This document shows positions 7,184 through 15,980 of a DNA stretch of 64,000 nucleotides, piece after piece. Numbering within the stretch: position 1 is the stretch's first letter; every line of letters begins with the position of its first letter. The notes beneath the pieces are model-generated. The model did not search any database. It worked only from the letters and a program-made list of their open reading frames with translations, and had not been told where the DNA came from. The stretch spans positions 186,001-250,000 of the forward strand of contig JBDWQJ010000005.1 of the NCBI GenBank assembly GCA_039986595.1. The letters run 5' to 3'. Origin of the DNA: Lentilitoribacter sp039986595 (GTDB lineage Bacteria; Pseudomonadota; Alphaproteobacteria; Rhizobiales; Rhizobiaceae). Made by a program: the position numbers and the translations under genes.

Positions 7184-10100
7184 TTAATGTGTTCCTTCTA
7201 CCATTTTGGCCAAATCAAATTTGGCCGAATTGCTGCGCGGAGTCCATAACCCACGATCTACTGCTTCAATAAAGCGAGCTGCCATCTCTTTAAGTGCTTC
7301 AGGATTTGCATCCTTGATAAAGTCACGCACGTCATCATCACCAAGATAAGCTTGATAGACCAGTTCAAAATGATGATCACGAACAGACCCCGTTGTGGCT
7401 GAAAACGCAAACATATAATCAACCGTTGCCGCCATCTCAAATGCCCCTTTATACCCGTGACGCATGACTCCATTAATCCATTTTGGATTAACAACACGCG
7501 CACGGACAACACGGGATATCTCTTCATCTAACGAACGGATGACGGGCTTTTCAGGGCGAGAATGATCATTATGATAAATCGCTGGCTTTTGCCCAGATGC
7601 TTGCGCAACTGCTGCGGTCATCCCGCCTTCAAATTGATAATAATCATCACTATCAAGCAGATCATGCTCACGATTATCTTGATTTTGCACCACCGCTTGG
7701 ACCGAACCTAGGCGTTTTTCAAATAAAACCTGCTCGTCTTTGCCCTCTTCATTTGCGCCATAAGCATAGCCACCCCAAACGGTATAGGCTTTTGCAAGGT
7801 CTTCCTGATCATCCCAACCTTTTTCATCGATAAGCGCCTGCAAACCTGCACCATAAGCACCCGGCTTTGAACCAAAGACACGATATCCAGCACGTTTTTT
7901 TGCAGTAACCTGATCGACGCCTTGATTGATGAGCTGATCAAATTCATCGCGCATACGTGCAGCTATTGGATTATCAAACTGATCTTCATCCAGCGCGCCA
8001 ACAGCTCTGATCGCGCGATCAATCAGTGATATTTGATCCGGGAATGCATCACGGAAAAACCCTGAAATACGTAAAGTTACATCAACGCGAGGACGCCCAA
8101 GCTTGGCTTGTGGGATTATTTCATAACCAGTCATCCGGCGCGAAGCCATATCCCAGTTGGGCTTTACACCAATTAGGGCAAGTACTTGCGCTAAGTCATC
8201 ACCGCCTGTGCGCATATTAGATGTGCCCCATGCCGTCACACCAAAGCTGGTGGGCCAATTGCCATGATCTTGCACATAGCGCGCAATCAGTAATTCCGCA
8301 GATTTCTTACCGAGCTCCCACGCGGCAGGTGTTGGTAATGCGCGACTATCTACGGAATAAAAATTTCGCCCTGTCGGCAACACATCAGGTCGCCCACGTG
8401 TTGGTGCACCTGATGGCCCGGGAGCAATAAACTCACCGTTGAGGCCTTTGATAATCGCATCTAATTCAGCTGTTCCAGAGCTTGTGACACTCGGTTTAAT
8501 GTGCTTATCGATCTCAGCCAAAACAGATATTGTCTCAACCCAATCATTAGGAACTTCGAAAGTCCCAGCGACTATATCGGAGGCCAATAATTCGATACGC
8601 TCAACCGTATCGCCATTGGTGCGCCAATTATCTTCAGACAACGCCTTCAATAGATCAGGCCAATCACCAGTCCAAGGTTTCGCCATTTCGCAATCAAGCG
8701 GATCAAAATCTTCACCTAGACCTAGATCTTTAGCAACTGAGCGATGAAGACTTTGCTCGCTTTGTTCTGTACCGCGCGGCAAACGCGCTAACGCCACTGT
8801 CAAATCTTCGAGCAGTCGCCCTTCAGGCGCGACGCCAAAAATGTGCAAACCATCGCGAATTTGCATCTCTTTAAGTTCACACAACCAAGCATCAAGTTTT
8901 TCCAATGCAAGGTTATCATCATCAATTTTATTCACACCAGCATCATGACCAATGCCCGTATCGCGCACCAATTCAAGGATCTGTTTTTTGAGCAATTTCA
9001 AACGACGCGGATCGTGACCAGAGGCAAGATAATATTCATCGACCAAAGCTTCGAGGTCTTTGAGCGGGCCATAACTTTCAGCACGCGTTAAGGGTGGCGT
9101 TAAATGATCAATTATTACCGCAGATGTGCGGCGCTTGGCTTGCGTGCCCTCTCCCGGGTCATTGACAATAAACGGATAGATATGGGGCAAGGCACCCAAG
9201 ATAGCAGCGGGAAAACATGTCTTAGATAAAGCCAATGCTTTGCCGGGTAGCCATTCAAGATTGCCATGTTTACCCATATGAACAACAGCGTGAGCACCCA
9301 GTTTTTCACGCAAATAAAAATAGAATGCGAAATATCCATGCGGTGGCACAAGGTCAGGAGAATGATAGCTCTCGGTTGGATCGATGTTATATCCACGCGC
9401 TGGCTGCACGCCAACGACAACATTACCAAACCGCGTTAATGGAAGTTCAAATCGACCTTCATTTACAAATGGATCATCTTTTGCATCGCCCCAACGCGTT
9501 TGAATCTGTTCCCGAACGGATTGAGGCAAATCGTTGAAATGACTCTGATATTCACCAAGCTCAAGTATTTCTCGAACTTCTTGGTTCTGTTTTAGATCAT
9601 CACCATCGCGCTTTGCATTGGTGGGACCGCGTTGAACAATATCCATTAATTCATCAGTAGTCTTTGGCGCGTTTTCAACGCTATAGCCTTCGCGGGATAG
9701 TGCGCTTAAAACTTCAACCGTGCTTGCAGGTGTATCAAGACCAACACCGTTTGCAAGCCGTCCATCTTGGTTGGGGTAATTTGCTAAAATAAGCGCAACA
9801 TTTTTATCCGCATTATTTGTCGCTTTGATCCTACACCAATTCTTCGCAAGCTCTGCAACGAACGCAACCCCATCATGATGCGGCTCGTGACGGATAATAT
9901 TTGTCTCAACACGTTCATCAAAAAAGCCTGCAGATTTAAATGAAATCGCGCGCGTCATCACGCGGCCATCAATCTCAGGCAAGGCAACATTCATTGCCAA
10001 ATCTCGAGAGGTCAAACCCTGCGATGACGTCTGCCACGCATTGAAATCATTGCCAGCTAAAACCGCTTGCAAGACAACCGCGCCCTCTTTTTCAAGCACG

Positions 10101-10933
10101 GTCCGCTCGTGAACCATACCAGGTTTAGAAACCGCAAATCCTGTCGCATTGATCACGACACCTGGATTTGTTTGATCAAACAAAGTTGTCACAGTTGCTT
10201 GCGAAACTGGATCTTTTAAACTGGCGACAAATATCGGTAACGGGTTAATGCCTTTATCCAACAACTCGGTGATGAGTGCATCAATCGGTGCTGTTTGCCC
10301 GCTTTGAACCAATGCGCGATAAAACGAGATCGCAACAACAGGCGCATCTCTTTGCCATAACGCCTGAATATCAGACAGCGATTGCGGCGATATCTTTGGC
10401 CAATAGAGCCCAGCTTTGAGCAATGGTTTAGCGGATGCAGGTAAATCTGCATCTGAGATTGCAGCCTCACAACCGCGCACAAAATTATCTGAATTTTGCT
10501 GCCCACCTTGAATGAGGTAATTCCATAAATGTTCGCAAGTCGATGCGTCTAAATTATTGAAGCGATCAAGTTCAGGATCAGGCTTATCATCCCCGGGAAG
10601 CACAATAATTTTTATATTGTTATTATCCGCTGCTGCAAAAAGCGCTTCAATCGCATAGGAGAAATAGCTTGCTCCACCCAAGGCTCGGATGACAATCAAT
10701 TTCGCGGTTTTCGCCATCCGATCAACGTAGGTATCAACCGACATTGGGTGCTTAAGTTGAGAAAGGTTTGCAAGCCGCCATTTAAGACCCGCAACATCAT
10801 CAACCGCGGCAGCAACACTTGCAACTTCTGTATCAGCTGCTGTCAAAAACAAAATATCGCCTGAAGATTGGCCGAGATCAACGGCCTCATCACCATCGTT
10901 TATTTCACCTTTTTGAGCAAGCAGAAGATGCAT
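7184..10933 (-). CDS. cobN: Cobaltochelatase large subunit CobN
   Basis: A 1249-residue CobN/magnesium-chelatase-H-type protein of the expected length. It is the ATP-dependent late cobaltochelatase subunit that binds hydrogenobyrinic acid a,c-diamide, working with CobS and CobT, which are not in this window. Family landmarks are VVHMGKHGNLEWLPGKALALS near residue 550, PFIVNDPGEGTQAKRRTSAVIIDHLTPPLTRAESYG just after, and the C-terminal WINGVMRHGYKGAFEMAATVDYMFAFSATTG. It follows cobW after nine bases and ends at the cobO start. Confidence 0.97.
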   Translation of the reverse strand: MHLLLAQKGEINDGDEAVDLGQSSGDILFLTAADTEVASVAAAVDDVAGLKWRLANLSQLKHPMSVDTYVDRMAKTAKLIVIRALGGASYFSYAIEALFAAADNNNIKIIVLPGDDKPDPELDRFNNLDASTCEHLWNYLIQGGQQNSDNFVRGCEAAISDADLPASAKPLLKAGLYWPKISPQSLSDIQALWQRDAPVVAISFYRALVQSGQTAPIDALITELLDKGINPLPIFVASLKDPVSQATVTTLFDQTNPGVVINATGFAVSKPGMVHERTVLEKEGAVVLQAVLAGNDFNAWQTSSQGLTSRDLAMNVALPEIDGRVMTRAISFKSAGFFDERVETNIIRHEPHHDGVAFVAELAKNWCRIKATNNADKNVALILANYPNQDGRLANGVGLDTPASTVEVLSALSREGYSVENAPKTTDELMDIVQRGPTNAKRDGDDLKQNQEVREILELGEYQSHFNDLPQSVREQIQTRWGDAKDDPFVNEGRFELPLTRFGNVVVGVQPARGYNIDPTESYHSPDLVPPHGYFAFYFYLREKLGAHAVVHMGKHGNLEWLPGKALALSKTCFPAAILGALPHIYPFIVNDPGEGTQAKRRTSAVIIDHLTPPLTRAESYGPLKDLEALVDEYYLASGHDPRRLKLLKKQILELVRDTGIGHDAGVNKIDDDNLALEKLDAWLCELKEMQIRDGLHIFGVAPEGRLLEDLTVALARLPRGTEQSEQSLHRSVAKDLGLGEDFDPLDCEMAKPWTGDWPDLLKALSEDNWRTNGDTVERIELLASDIVAGTFEVPNDWVETISVLAEIDKHIKPSVTSSGTAELDAIIKGLNGEFIAPGPSGAPTRGRPDVLPTGRNFYSVDSRALPTPAAWELGKKSAELLIARYVQDHGNWPTSFGVTAWGTSNMRTGGDDLAQVLALIGVKPNWDMASRRMTGYEIIPQAKLGRPRVDVTLRISGFFRDAFPDQISLIDRAIRAVGALDEDQFDNPIAARMRDEFDQLINQGVDQVTAKKRAGYRVFGSKPGAYGAGLQALIDEKGWDDQEDLAKAYTVWGGYAYGANEEGKDEQVLFEKRLGSVQAVVQNQDNREHDLLDSDDYYQFEGGMTAAVAQASGQKPAIYHNDHSRPEKPVIRSLDEEISRVVRARVVNPKWINGVMRHGYKGAFEMAATVDYMFAFSATTGSVRDHHFELVYQAYLGDDDVRDFIKDANPEALKEMAARFIEAVDRGLWTPRSNSAKFDLAKMVEGTH

Positions 10934-10942
10934 GAAACTTCC

Positions 10943-12034
10943 TTAAACCAACGCTTGAATTTCAGCCGTGATAGCTGACTGATCAATGTCATGAAGACCA
11001 ATAACAACCAAGCGTGAAGAGCGCGTCTCGCCTCCCGTCCATGGACGATCATAATGCTGATCAACGCGCGCACCGACAGCTTGGATATTTAAGCGCATCG
11101 CCTTATCAGGTACATTCATAAAGCCTTTCAAGCGCAGAACATCATGCTTGGAAAGCACATCAGAAAGCGATTTACAAAAGTCATCTGGCGCTGTGATCGC
11201 ACCGCATTCAACGACAAAACTCTCAAATTCATCATGGTCATGATGGTGATGGTGATGGTGGTGGTGGTGATCGTGATCATCATCATCGTGGTGATCATGA
11301 TGATGTTGCTCGTGATGAGATTTACGGTTGGCAATATCATCTTCTGATCCAACGCCTAAACCAAGCAGAACGTCAGAAGGAACAACACCGTTCTTTGCAA
11401 CGATCATCGCAGGCTTGCGCTTGATCGCGTTTTGCACGGTTTCGCGCACAGCACCAAGCGTCTCTTCCGAGATAAGATCTGCTTTATTTAAGATAATCAT
11501 ATCTGCTGCGGTGAGCTGATCTTCAAACAATTCCTCAAGCGGCGTTTCATGATCAAGCATCTCATCTTCTTGTCGCTGCGCATCGACTTTGCTCACATCA
11601 TGGGCGAACCTGCCATCTGCAACAGCTGCGCTATCCACAACAGTGACGACACCGTCAACGGTCACTTGTGCGCTGATCTCAGGCCAATTAAACGCGGCAA
11701 CAAGTGGTTGCGGCAAGGCAAGACCAGAGGTTTCAATTACAATGTGATCAGGTCTATCTTCACGCTCAAGAAGCTTTTCCATTGTTGGGATAAAATCATC
11801 AGCGACTGTGCAACAGATACAGCCATTTGTAAGCTCAACAATATCTTCTTCTGTGCAGTTTTCCGCACCACACCCTTTTAAGATATCACCATCAACGCCC
11901 AGATCTCCAAATTCATTGACAATAAGCGCAATTTTCTTACCGCCCGCATCAGATAACATAGAGCGGATCATTGTGGTTTTTCCCGCACCTAAAAAGCCGG
12001 TGATCACAGTGGCTGGAATTTTTGATTGTAACAT
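10943..12034 (-). CDS. cobW: CobW-type GTPase metallochaperone with His-rich loop
   Basis: A 363-residue G3E GTPase. The Walker A motif GFLGAGKTT is at residues 13-21, the metal-binding NGCICC (C-x-C-C) near 70-75, NKAD for guanine specificity near 185, and the CobW C-terminal domain begins near 280. A loop at about residues 239-272 contains roughly twenty histidines mixed with Asp, a likely Co2+ reservoir. It sits between cobP and cobN, which supports cobalt delivery to the CobN chelatase rather than the zinc role of other COG0523 proteins. The coding DNA for the loop is a low-complexity CAT/CAC repeat at about 11225-11320. Confidence 0.93.
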   Translation of the reverse strand: MLQSKIPATVITGFLGAGKTTMIRSMLSDAGGKKIALIVNEFGDLGVDGDILKGCGAENCTEEDIVELTNGCICCTVADDFIPTMEKLLEREDRPDHIVIETSGLALPQPLVAAFNWPEISAQVTVDGVVTVVDSAAVADGRFAHDVSKVDAQRQEDEMLDHETPLEELFEDQLTAADMIILNKADLISEETLGAVRETVQNAIKRKPAMIVAKNGVVPSDVLLGLGVGSEDDIANRKSHHEQHHHDHHDDDDHDHHHHHHHHHHDHDEFESFVVECGAITAPDDFCKSLSDVLSKHDVLRLKGFMNVPDKAMRLNIQAVGARVDQHYDRPWTGGETRSSRLVVIGLHDIDQSAITAEIQALV

Positions 12035-12037
12035 GAT

Positions 12038-12580
12038 TTAGCCTTTTAGTTTTGTGGGCAAGCCAGCGGTTATGAAGTAAACCTCATCAACAACTGCTGC
12101 TAATTTCTGATGTAATAAACCTGCATGATCCCGAAAATCACGCGCCATTTTATTGTCCGGCACAATACCTTGTCCGACTTCATTAGATACGAAAATAATA
12201 GGACTGCTGATAGATGAAATTGCGTTGACCAGCTCATCAGCAGCTGCATTTATATCCCGCTCTTCCATCATTAAATTCGTGACCCAGAGCGTGAGGCAAT
12301 CCACTAGAATCGCGCATTCTTTTTGAGAATATTCTAAAAGAGCTTTCGGCAATTCTAACGGAACCTCAAAGGTCTCCCACTGCGCACTGCGGCGTTCTTT
12401 ATGTACGTCAACGCGCGCGCGCATTTCATCATCCCAAATTTGAGACGTTGCAAGATAAATGCATTTAGATGATATTGCTTTTCCATAAGAAAGCGCAAGA
12501 TTCTCTGCAAAAACAGACTTTCCAGATCTTGCCCCACCAAGCACAAAAATATGAGAGTTTTCGCTCAATATCTGTTCCAA
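12038..12580 (-). CDS. cobP: Adenosylcobinamide kinase / adenosylcobinamide-phosphate guanylyltransferase
   Basis: A 180-residue CobP/CobU enzyme that phosphorylates adenosylcobinamide and then adds GMP, during nucleotide-loop assembly. The P-loop GGARSGKS is at residues 15-22, YLATSQIWDDEM near 43 and HKERR near 59 follow (the CobU guanylyl-accepting His region), then VDCLTLWVTNLM and FVSNEVGQGIVP. No ATG is available; the start is TTG at 12580 (or TTG at 12568), with AAGAG just upstream. It is the first gene behind the cobalamin riboswitch and is followed by cobW after three bases. Confidence 0.93.
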   Translation of the reverse strand: MEQILSENSHIFVLGGARSGKSVFAENLALSYGKAISSKCIYLATSQIWDDEMRARVDVHKERRSAQWETFEVPLELPKALLEYSQKECAILVDCLTLWVTNLMMEERDINAAADELVNAISSISSPIIFVSNEVGQGIVPDNKMARDFRDHAGLLHQKLAAVVDEVYFITAGLPTKLKG

Positions 12581-12720
12581 TCAGCTCTTCGGCTGACCGG
12601 AATATGTAAACTAACTGAGCAGGAACCATATAGGTGGTCCCTAAGCGTTAAATCTATCATATAGCCATCCCCGTGCCATAAATGCCCGCAGCTTTCGCCA
12701 AAGCTTTGGGCGGTTAAAAA

Positions 12721-12997
12721 ACACCTCTTGGCAGGTCTCCTGGCTCACAATTTCAGGTGTATTAACACCAACGGCACTCTCTCACCTTCCCGAAAGCGGC
12801 GACATGGCAGGGAACGATTCGTAGAGAATAGAGGCGTTCATCCTGGGTTATCCATGCCACCTTATCAGTGGTATAGTCGGTCATGATAAGGCAAAAGCCA
12901 GTCACATCACCGAAAGAAGTGCCTAATCGCTATACAGTCGCGGGTTCGGCTGTGATTAAAACCCCCTAATTGGGTCAATTTTCTCACATTCCCTTTT
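12721..12997 (-). ncRNA. Cobalamin (AdoCbl) riboswitch
   Basis: The minus strand carries the conserved landmarks in order: GGGAA near 12991-12995, CCCGCGACTGT near 12930, GGGAAGGTGAG near 12787-12797, and the B12 box reading GAGCCAGGAGACCTGCC at 12730-12746. The order and spacing fit the classical cobalamin riboswitch. It lies upstream of cobP-cobW-cobN-cobO-SDR. Between the box and the start codon there are hairpins (12617-12642 and TCAGC/GCTGA just before the start) but no T-run, so control is more likely translational. High B12 should lower expression. Confidence 0.93.
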
Positions 12998-13042
12998 CAT
13001 TTTGAACAGCGGTCCGCTGAACAAAAACCAAATGGTAGTGAA

Positions 13043-13071
13043 GTGATATTCTGCGCTATGCGAACTGTCAA
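13043..13071 (-). promoter_or_regulatory. Candidate promoter of the riboswitch-cobPWNO operon
   Basis: Minus strand TTGACA (13066-13071), a 17-bp spacer and TATCAC (13043-13048), placing the start near 13036, about 40 bases before the riboswitch core. A palindromic AGCGGTCCGCT near 13010 lies between the two. Confidence 0.5.
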
Positions 13072-13089
13072 TCTAATTCACACGCATTG

Positions 13090-14550
13090 TTACTTGTGAG
13101 CAGCAATATCCAAAAGTTGATTAAAATCGACCAATTTTTCCAGCTCATTAGCCAATTCATTTAAAGCATCATCGACCAATTTCTGATAATTGGCCTCAGA
13201 GCTTGCAATACCATGTGAGGAGAGAAGTTTTTCACGAAACGCATCTGAGGTGAACAAACCATGCAGATAAGTCCCCATGACTTTGCCGTCACGGCTAATC
13301 GCACCATCTTTTTTGCCATTGATAATCGAAAAAGGACGTTCGCAATCTGAACCTTTTGTTCGGCCGATGTGAATTTCGTATCCATTTACATCAGCGTTAA
13401 AAACTTGCGTTTCAGCCACAACATTTTCCGTAATCTTTTGCGGCGCCATTTCAGTTTCAATATCTAAAAGCCCAAATCCATCAACTTCATCAAGTTCGCT
13501 TTCAATGTGCTCAGGGTCATATATCTTTTGGCCCAGCATCTGGTAGCCGCCGCAAACACCAATAATTTGACCATTTCGACCAAGGTGATCCTCAAGTGCT
13601 TGTTTCCAGCCTTCGCTTTTTAAATATTCAAGATCACCGATGGTTGATTTCGAACCCGGCAAAATTACAATATCAGTATCCACCGGTAAGCTCTCACCAG
13701 ATTTGATGTATTTGATATTCACATTGTCTTCGGCAACCAACGGATCGAAGTCGTCAAAATTCGCAATGCGCGGCAATTTTGGGATTGCGATTTTTAACTG
13801 CCCCGAATTGGATTGAATAAGGTGATCAAGCGCGACTGAATCTTCAGGCGGCAATTTTCCAACTGCTTTAAGCCAAGGCACAACACCCAAACATGGCCAA
13901 TTGGTGAAGCTCTCAATCGCTTTGATACCATCATCAAACAGCGTCACATCACCTCTGAATTTGTTAATCAGGTAGGCTTTGATCATATCTTTGTCTTCAC
14001 CGGGCAGAATAGTATGTGTTCCAACGATAGATGCAATCACACCGCCGCGATCAATATCCCCGATTAAAACAACAGGCACATCCGCTTCTCGCGCAAAGCC
14101 CATATTGGCGATATCCCCTGCTCGTAAATTAATTTCAGCAGGAGACCCAGCACCTTCGACAAAAATCAAATCACAAGTCGCCTCTAATTTACGATAACTA
14201 TCGAGCACAGCTTCCATAAGTTGCGGTTTCATAGACTTGTATTCGCGCGCCTTCGCATACCCACGAGAGCACCCTTGAACGACGACTTGGCTGCCAATTT
14301 CAGATTGAGGCTTGAGTAATACCGGGTTCATGTGAATAGACGGGGCCACGCGCGCAGCTAATGCCTGCAACCACTGCCCGCGCCCTATTTCACCACCGTC
14401 ATTTGCAACCGCTGCATTATTAGACATGTTTTGCGGCTTGAACGGCATAACCTTGATGCCGCGATTTGATGCCAAGCGGCATAGTCCGGCTACAAGAACC
14501 GTCTTGCCAACATCAGAGCCTGTACCTTGAAACATAAGTGCTTTTGTCAT
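13090..14550 (-). CDS. cobQ: Cobyric acid synthase
   Basis: A 486-residue glutamine amidotransferase that amidates four side chains of adenosylcobyrinic acid a,c-diamide. The N-terminal dethiobiotin-synthetase-like ATPase domain has GTGSDVGKT (residues 10-18), PQNMSNN and VEGAGSPAEINL. The C-terminal class-I-like amidotransferase domain has the nucleophile in GVCGGYQMLG (about 333-342) and the histidine in GTYLHGLF. Length is normal. It is transcribed alone from the intergenic region shared with the BHMT-like gene, behind a structured leader. No strong Shine-Dalgarno is visible before the ATG. Confidence 0.96.
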   Translation of the reverse strand: MTKALMFQGTGSDVGKTVLVAGLCRLASNRGIKVMPFKPQNMSNNAAVANDGGEIGRGQWLQALAARVAPSIHMNPVLLKPQSEIGSQVVVQGCSRGYAKAREYKSMKPQLMEAVLDSYRKLEATCDLIFVEGAGSPAEINLRAGDIANMGFAREADVPVVLIGDIDRGGVIASIVGTHTILPGEDKDMIKAYLINKFRGDVTLFDDGIKAIESFTNWPCLGVVPWLKAVGKLPPEDSVALDHLIQSNSGQLKIAIPKLPRIANFDDFDPLVAEDNVNIKYIKSGESLPVDTDIVILPGSKSTIGDLEYLKSEGWKQALEDHLGRNGQIIGVCGGYQMLGQKIYDPEHIESELDEVDGFGLLDIETEMAPQKITENVVAETQVFNADVNGYEIHIGRTKGSDCERPFSIINGKKDGAISRDGKVMGTYLHGLFTSDAFREKLLSSHGIASSEANYQKLVDDALNELANELEKLVDFNQLLDIAAHK

Positions 14551-14604
14551 GGCAATTTCAGTAACACCGAATTTTCAGCAATGAAACGACGAAATTAAAC
14601 ATGC

Positions 14605-14800
14605 AAAAGAAAAACCGTGTTGTTCAATTAAGAACAGCACGGTTTTTTAGCCAAGTTACGCGGCTCTACAAAAATACGCTTGTAGTAACATCACTTCGGT
14701 ACGCATTACCTTATCCGAAGAGAGCAATTTTTCGTTTGCTGATTATCTTTGTACAGCAACATCGTTACCGGAATGTTATTGAAAACCTAACCGTTTATTA
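14605..14800 (-). ncRNA. Candidate structured leader or small RNA ahead of cobQ
   Basis: Reading the minus strand from about 14800, the segment holds GTTGCTG/CAGCAAAC, CTTCGG/CCGAAG (15-nt loop), CTACAA/TTGTAG enclosed by GTTA/TAAC, and then a long hairpin with a T-rich tail at 14609-14648. No reading frame explains it. The order of several stems followed by a terminator fits either a riboswitch or attenuator for cobQ (the ATG is about 55 bases further on) or a free small RNA. I do not recognise it as a known family, and it lacks the cobalamin box. It fills most of the 392-base gap between cobQ and the BHMT-like gene. Confidence 0.5.
14609..14648 (-). terminator. Intrinsic terminator hairpin upstream of cobQ
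   Basis: AACCGTGCTGTTC and GAACAACACGGTT pair with one G-T wobble around a six-base loop, followed on the minus strand by TTTTTCTTTT. The plus strand also ends in six Ts, so it may work both ways. It lies between divergent genes, so it does not end either flanking coding region. Confidence 0.7.
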
Positions 14801-14872
14801 ATTTCGCGCTTTTTTTGGTTAATTTTGAAGAAAAACGAAAACCGATCATTTTCAGGTAAGCTAACAATGCTA

Positions 14873-14901
14873 TTGCAATCACATAAAGATATGCTTATAT
14901 C
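14873..14901 (+). promoter_or_regulatory. Candidate promoter of the BHMT-like gene
   Basis: TTGCAA (14873-14878), a 17-bp spacer and TATATC (14896-14901). The -10 element lies inside the 21-bp operator at 14883-14903, which would suit repression. Confidence 0.5.
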
Positions 14902-14903
14902 TT
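14883..14903 (+). promoter_or_regulatory. 21-bp operator, copy A (matches copy B at 22179-22199)
   Basis: Contains the inverted repeat AAGATAT-gctt-ATATCTT. Aligned without gaps to the site at 22179-22199, 18 of 21 bases agree. It overlaps the -10 region of the BHMT-like gene. The sequence style recalls, from memory, the AT-rich palindromes of ArsR-family SAH/methionine regulators (SahR) of alphaproteobacteria; the identity of the regulator is inference. Confidence 0.6.
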
Positions 14904-14942
14904 GAAATCAAATTCACCCGACCTCGTCTCAAGGTATATTTC

Positions 14943-15977
14943 ATGTCAGTTCAATCAAATCCAATTACAGATCTAATTGCCGAAAAAGGTGTCCTCATGG
15001 CGGATGGTGCAACCGGCACGAACCTATTTGCGATGGGACTTGAATCAGGCGATGCACCTGAGCTTTGGAATGAAGATTTGCCTGAGAAGATCGAAGCACT
15101 CCATCAGGGCTTTGTTGATTCTGGATCTGACATTATCTTAACGAACACATTTGGCGGTTCAAGACACCGTCTAAAACTTCACCATGCGCAAGATCGTGTG
15201 TTTGAATTGAACAAAAAAGCTGCTGAGATTGCTTGGAAAGCGGCCAACAGTGTCGATCGTCGCGTTATCGTGGCTGGTTCAGTCGGCCCAACGGGTGAAC
15301 TATTGGTTCCGCTTGGCGCATTGACATATGAAGCTGCCGTTGAAGCCTTTATCGAGCAAATCGAAGGTTTGAAAGCTGGCGGTGCGGAAATTGCTTGGAT
15401 TGAAACAATGTCAGCGGTTGACGAAATAAGAGCTGCTGCAGAAGCGGCCGTTAAAGTTGGATTGCCTTATGTTTACACAGGTTCATTCGATACAGCCGGA
15501 AAAACAATGATGGGCCTTCACCCAAAAGATATTCATGACGTTGCAAAAGATATTGGCGATGGCCCTGTAGCTGTTGGCGCAAACTGCGGTGTTGGTGCAT
15601 CTGATATTTTATCATCACTATTGGATATGACATCCGCAGACCCTGAAGCGTTAGTTGTCGTTAAAGGTAATTGCGGCATTCCAGAATTTAAAGGCACTGA
15701 AATTCACTATTCAGGCACACCGCCGCTTATGGCAGATTATGCAAGACTTGCGATTGATGCAGGTGCAAAAATTATTGGCGGTTGTTGCGGTACATCATGT
15801 GAACACTTGGTTGCTATTCGTGAAGCCATTGATCAGCACAACGCACCATCAGACAGCATTGAAAAACGTCCAAGTGTTGAAGAAATCATTGAGCGCATTG
15901 GACCGATGAAAAACAAAATGGCCGATGATGGTGCAAATGTAGCGCCTCGTGAAAGACGCGGTCGCCGCAGAGGCTAG
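14943..15977 (+). CDS. bmt: Betaine-homocysteine S-methyltransferase-like protein
   Basis: A 344-residue member of the zinc-dependent homocysteine S-methyltransferase family (ADGATGTNLFAMGL at residues 20-33). The three zinc cysteines are seen as Cys215 (GANCGVG) and Cys281-Cys282 (IGGCCGTSCEH). It probably moves a methyl group from glycine betaine or a related donor to homocysteine, giving methionine. It ends in a basic Arg/Gly tail (RERRGRRRG), a feature shared with three other proteins of this cluster. The promoter overlaps a palindromic operator, and a terminator follows at 15998-16035. Donor specificity cannot be read; a link to the corrinoid system nearby is plausible. Confidence 0.85.
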   Translation: MSVQSNPITDLIAEKGVLMADGATGTNLFAMGLESGDAPELWNEDLPEKIEALHQGFVDSGSDIILTNTFGGSRHRLKLHHAQDRVFELNKKAAEIAWKAANSVDRRVIVAGSVGPTGELLVPLGALTYEAAVEAFIEQIEGLKAGGAEIAWIETMSAVDEIRAAAEAAVKVGLPYVYTGSFDTAGKTMMGLHPKDIHDVAKDIGDGPVAVGANCGVGASDILSSLLDMTSADPEALVVVKGNCGIPEFKGTEIHYSGTPPLMADYARLAIDAGAKIIGGCCGTSCEHLVAIREAIDQHNAPSDSIEKRPSVEEIIERIGPMKNKMADDGANVAPRERRGRRRG

Positions 15978-15980
15978 GCT

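Noticed and set aside
11144..11347. Open frame antisense to cobW full of Val, Met and Ile
   Set aside because: It is the shadow of the CAT/CAC histidine repeat of CobW read on the other strand; no ribosome site or family match.
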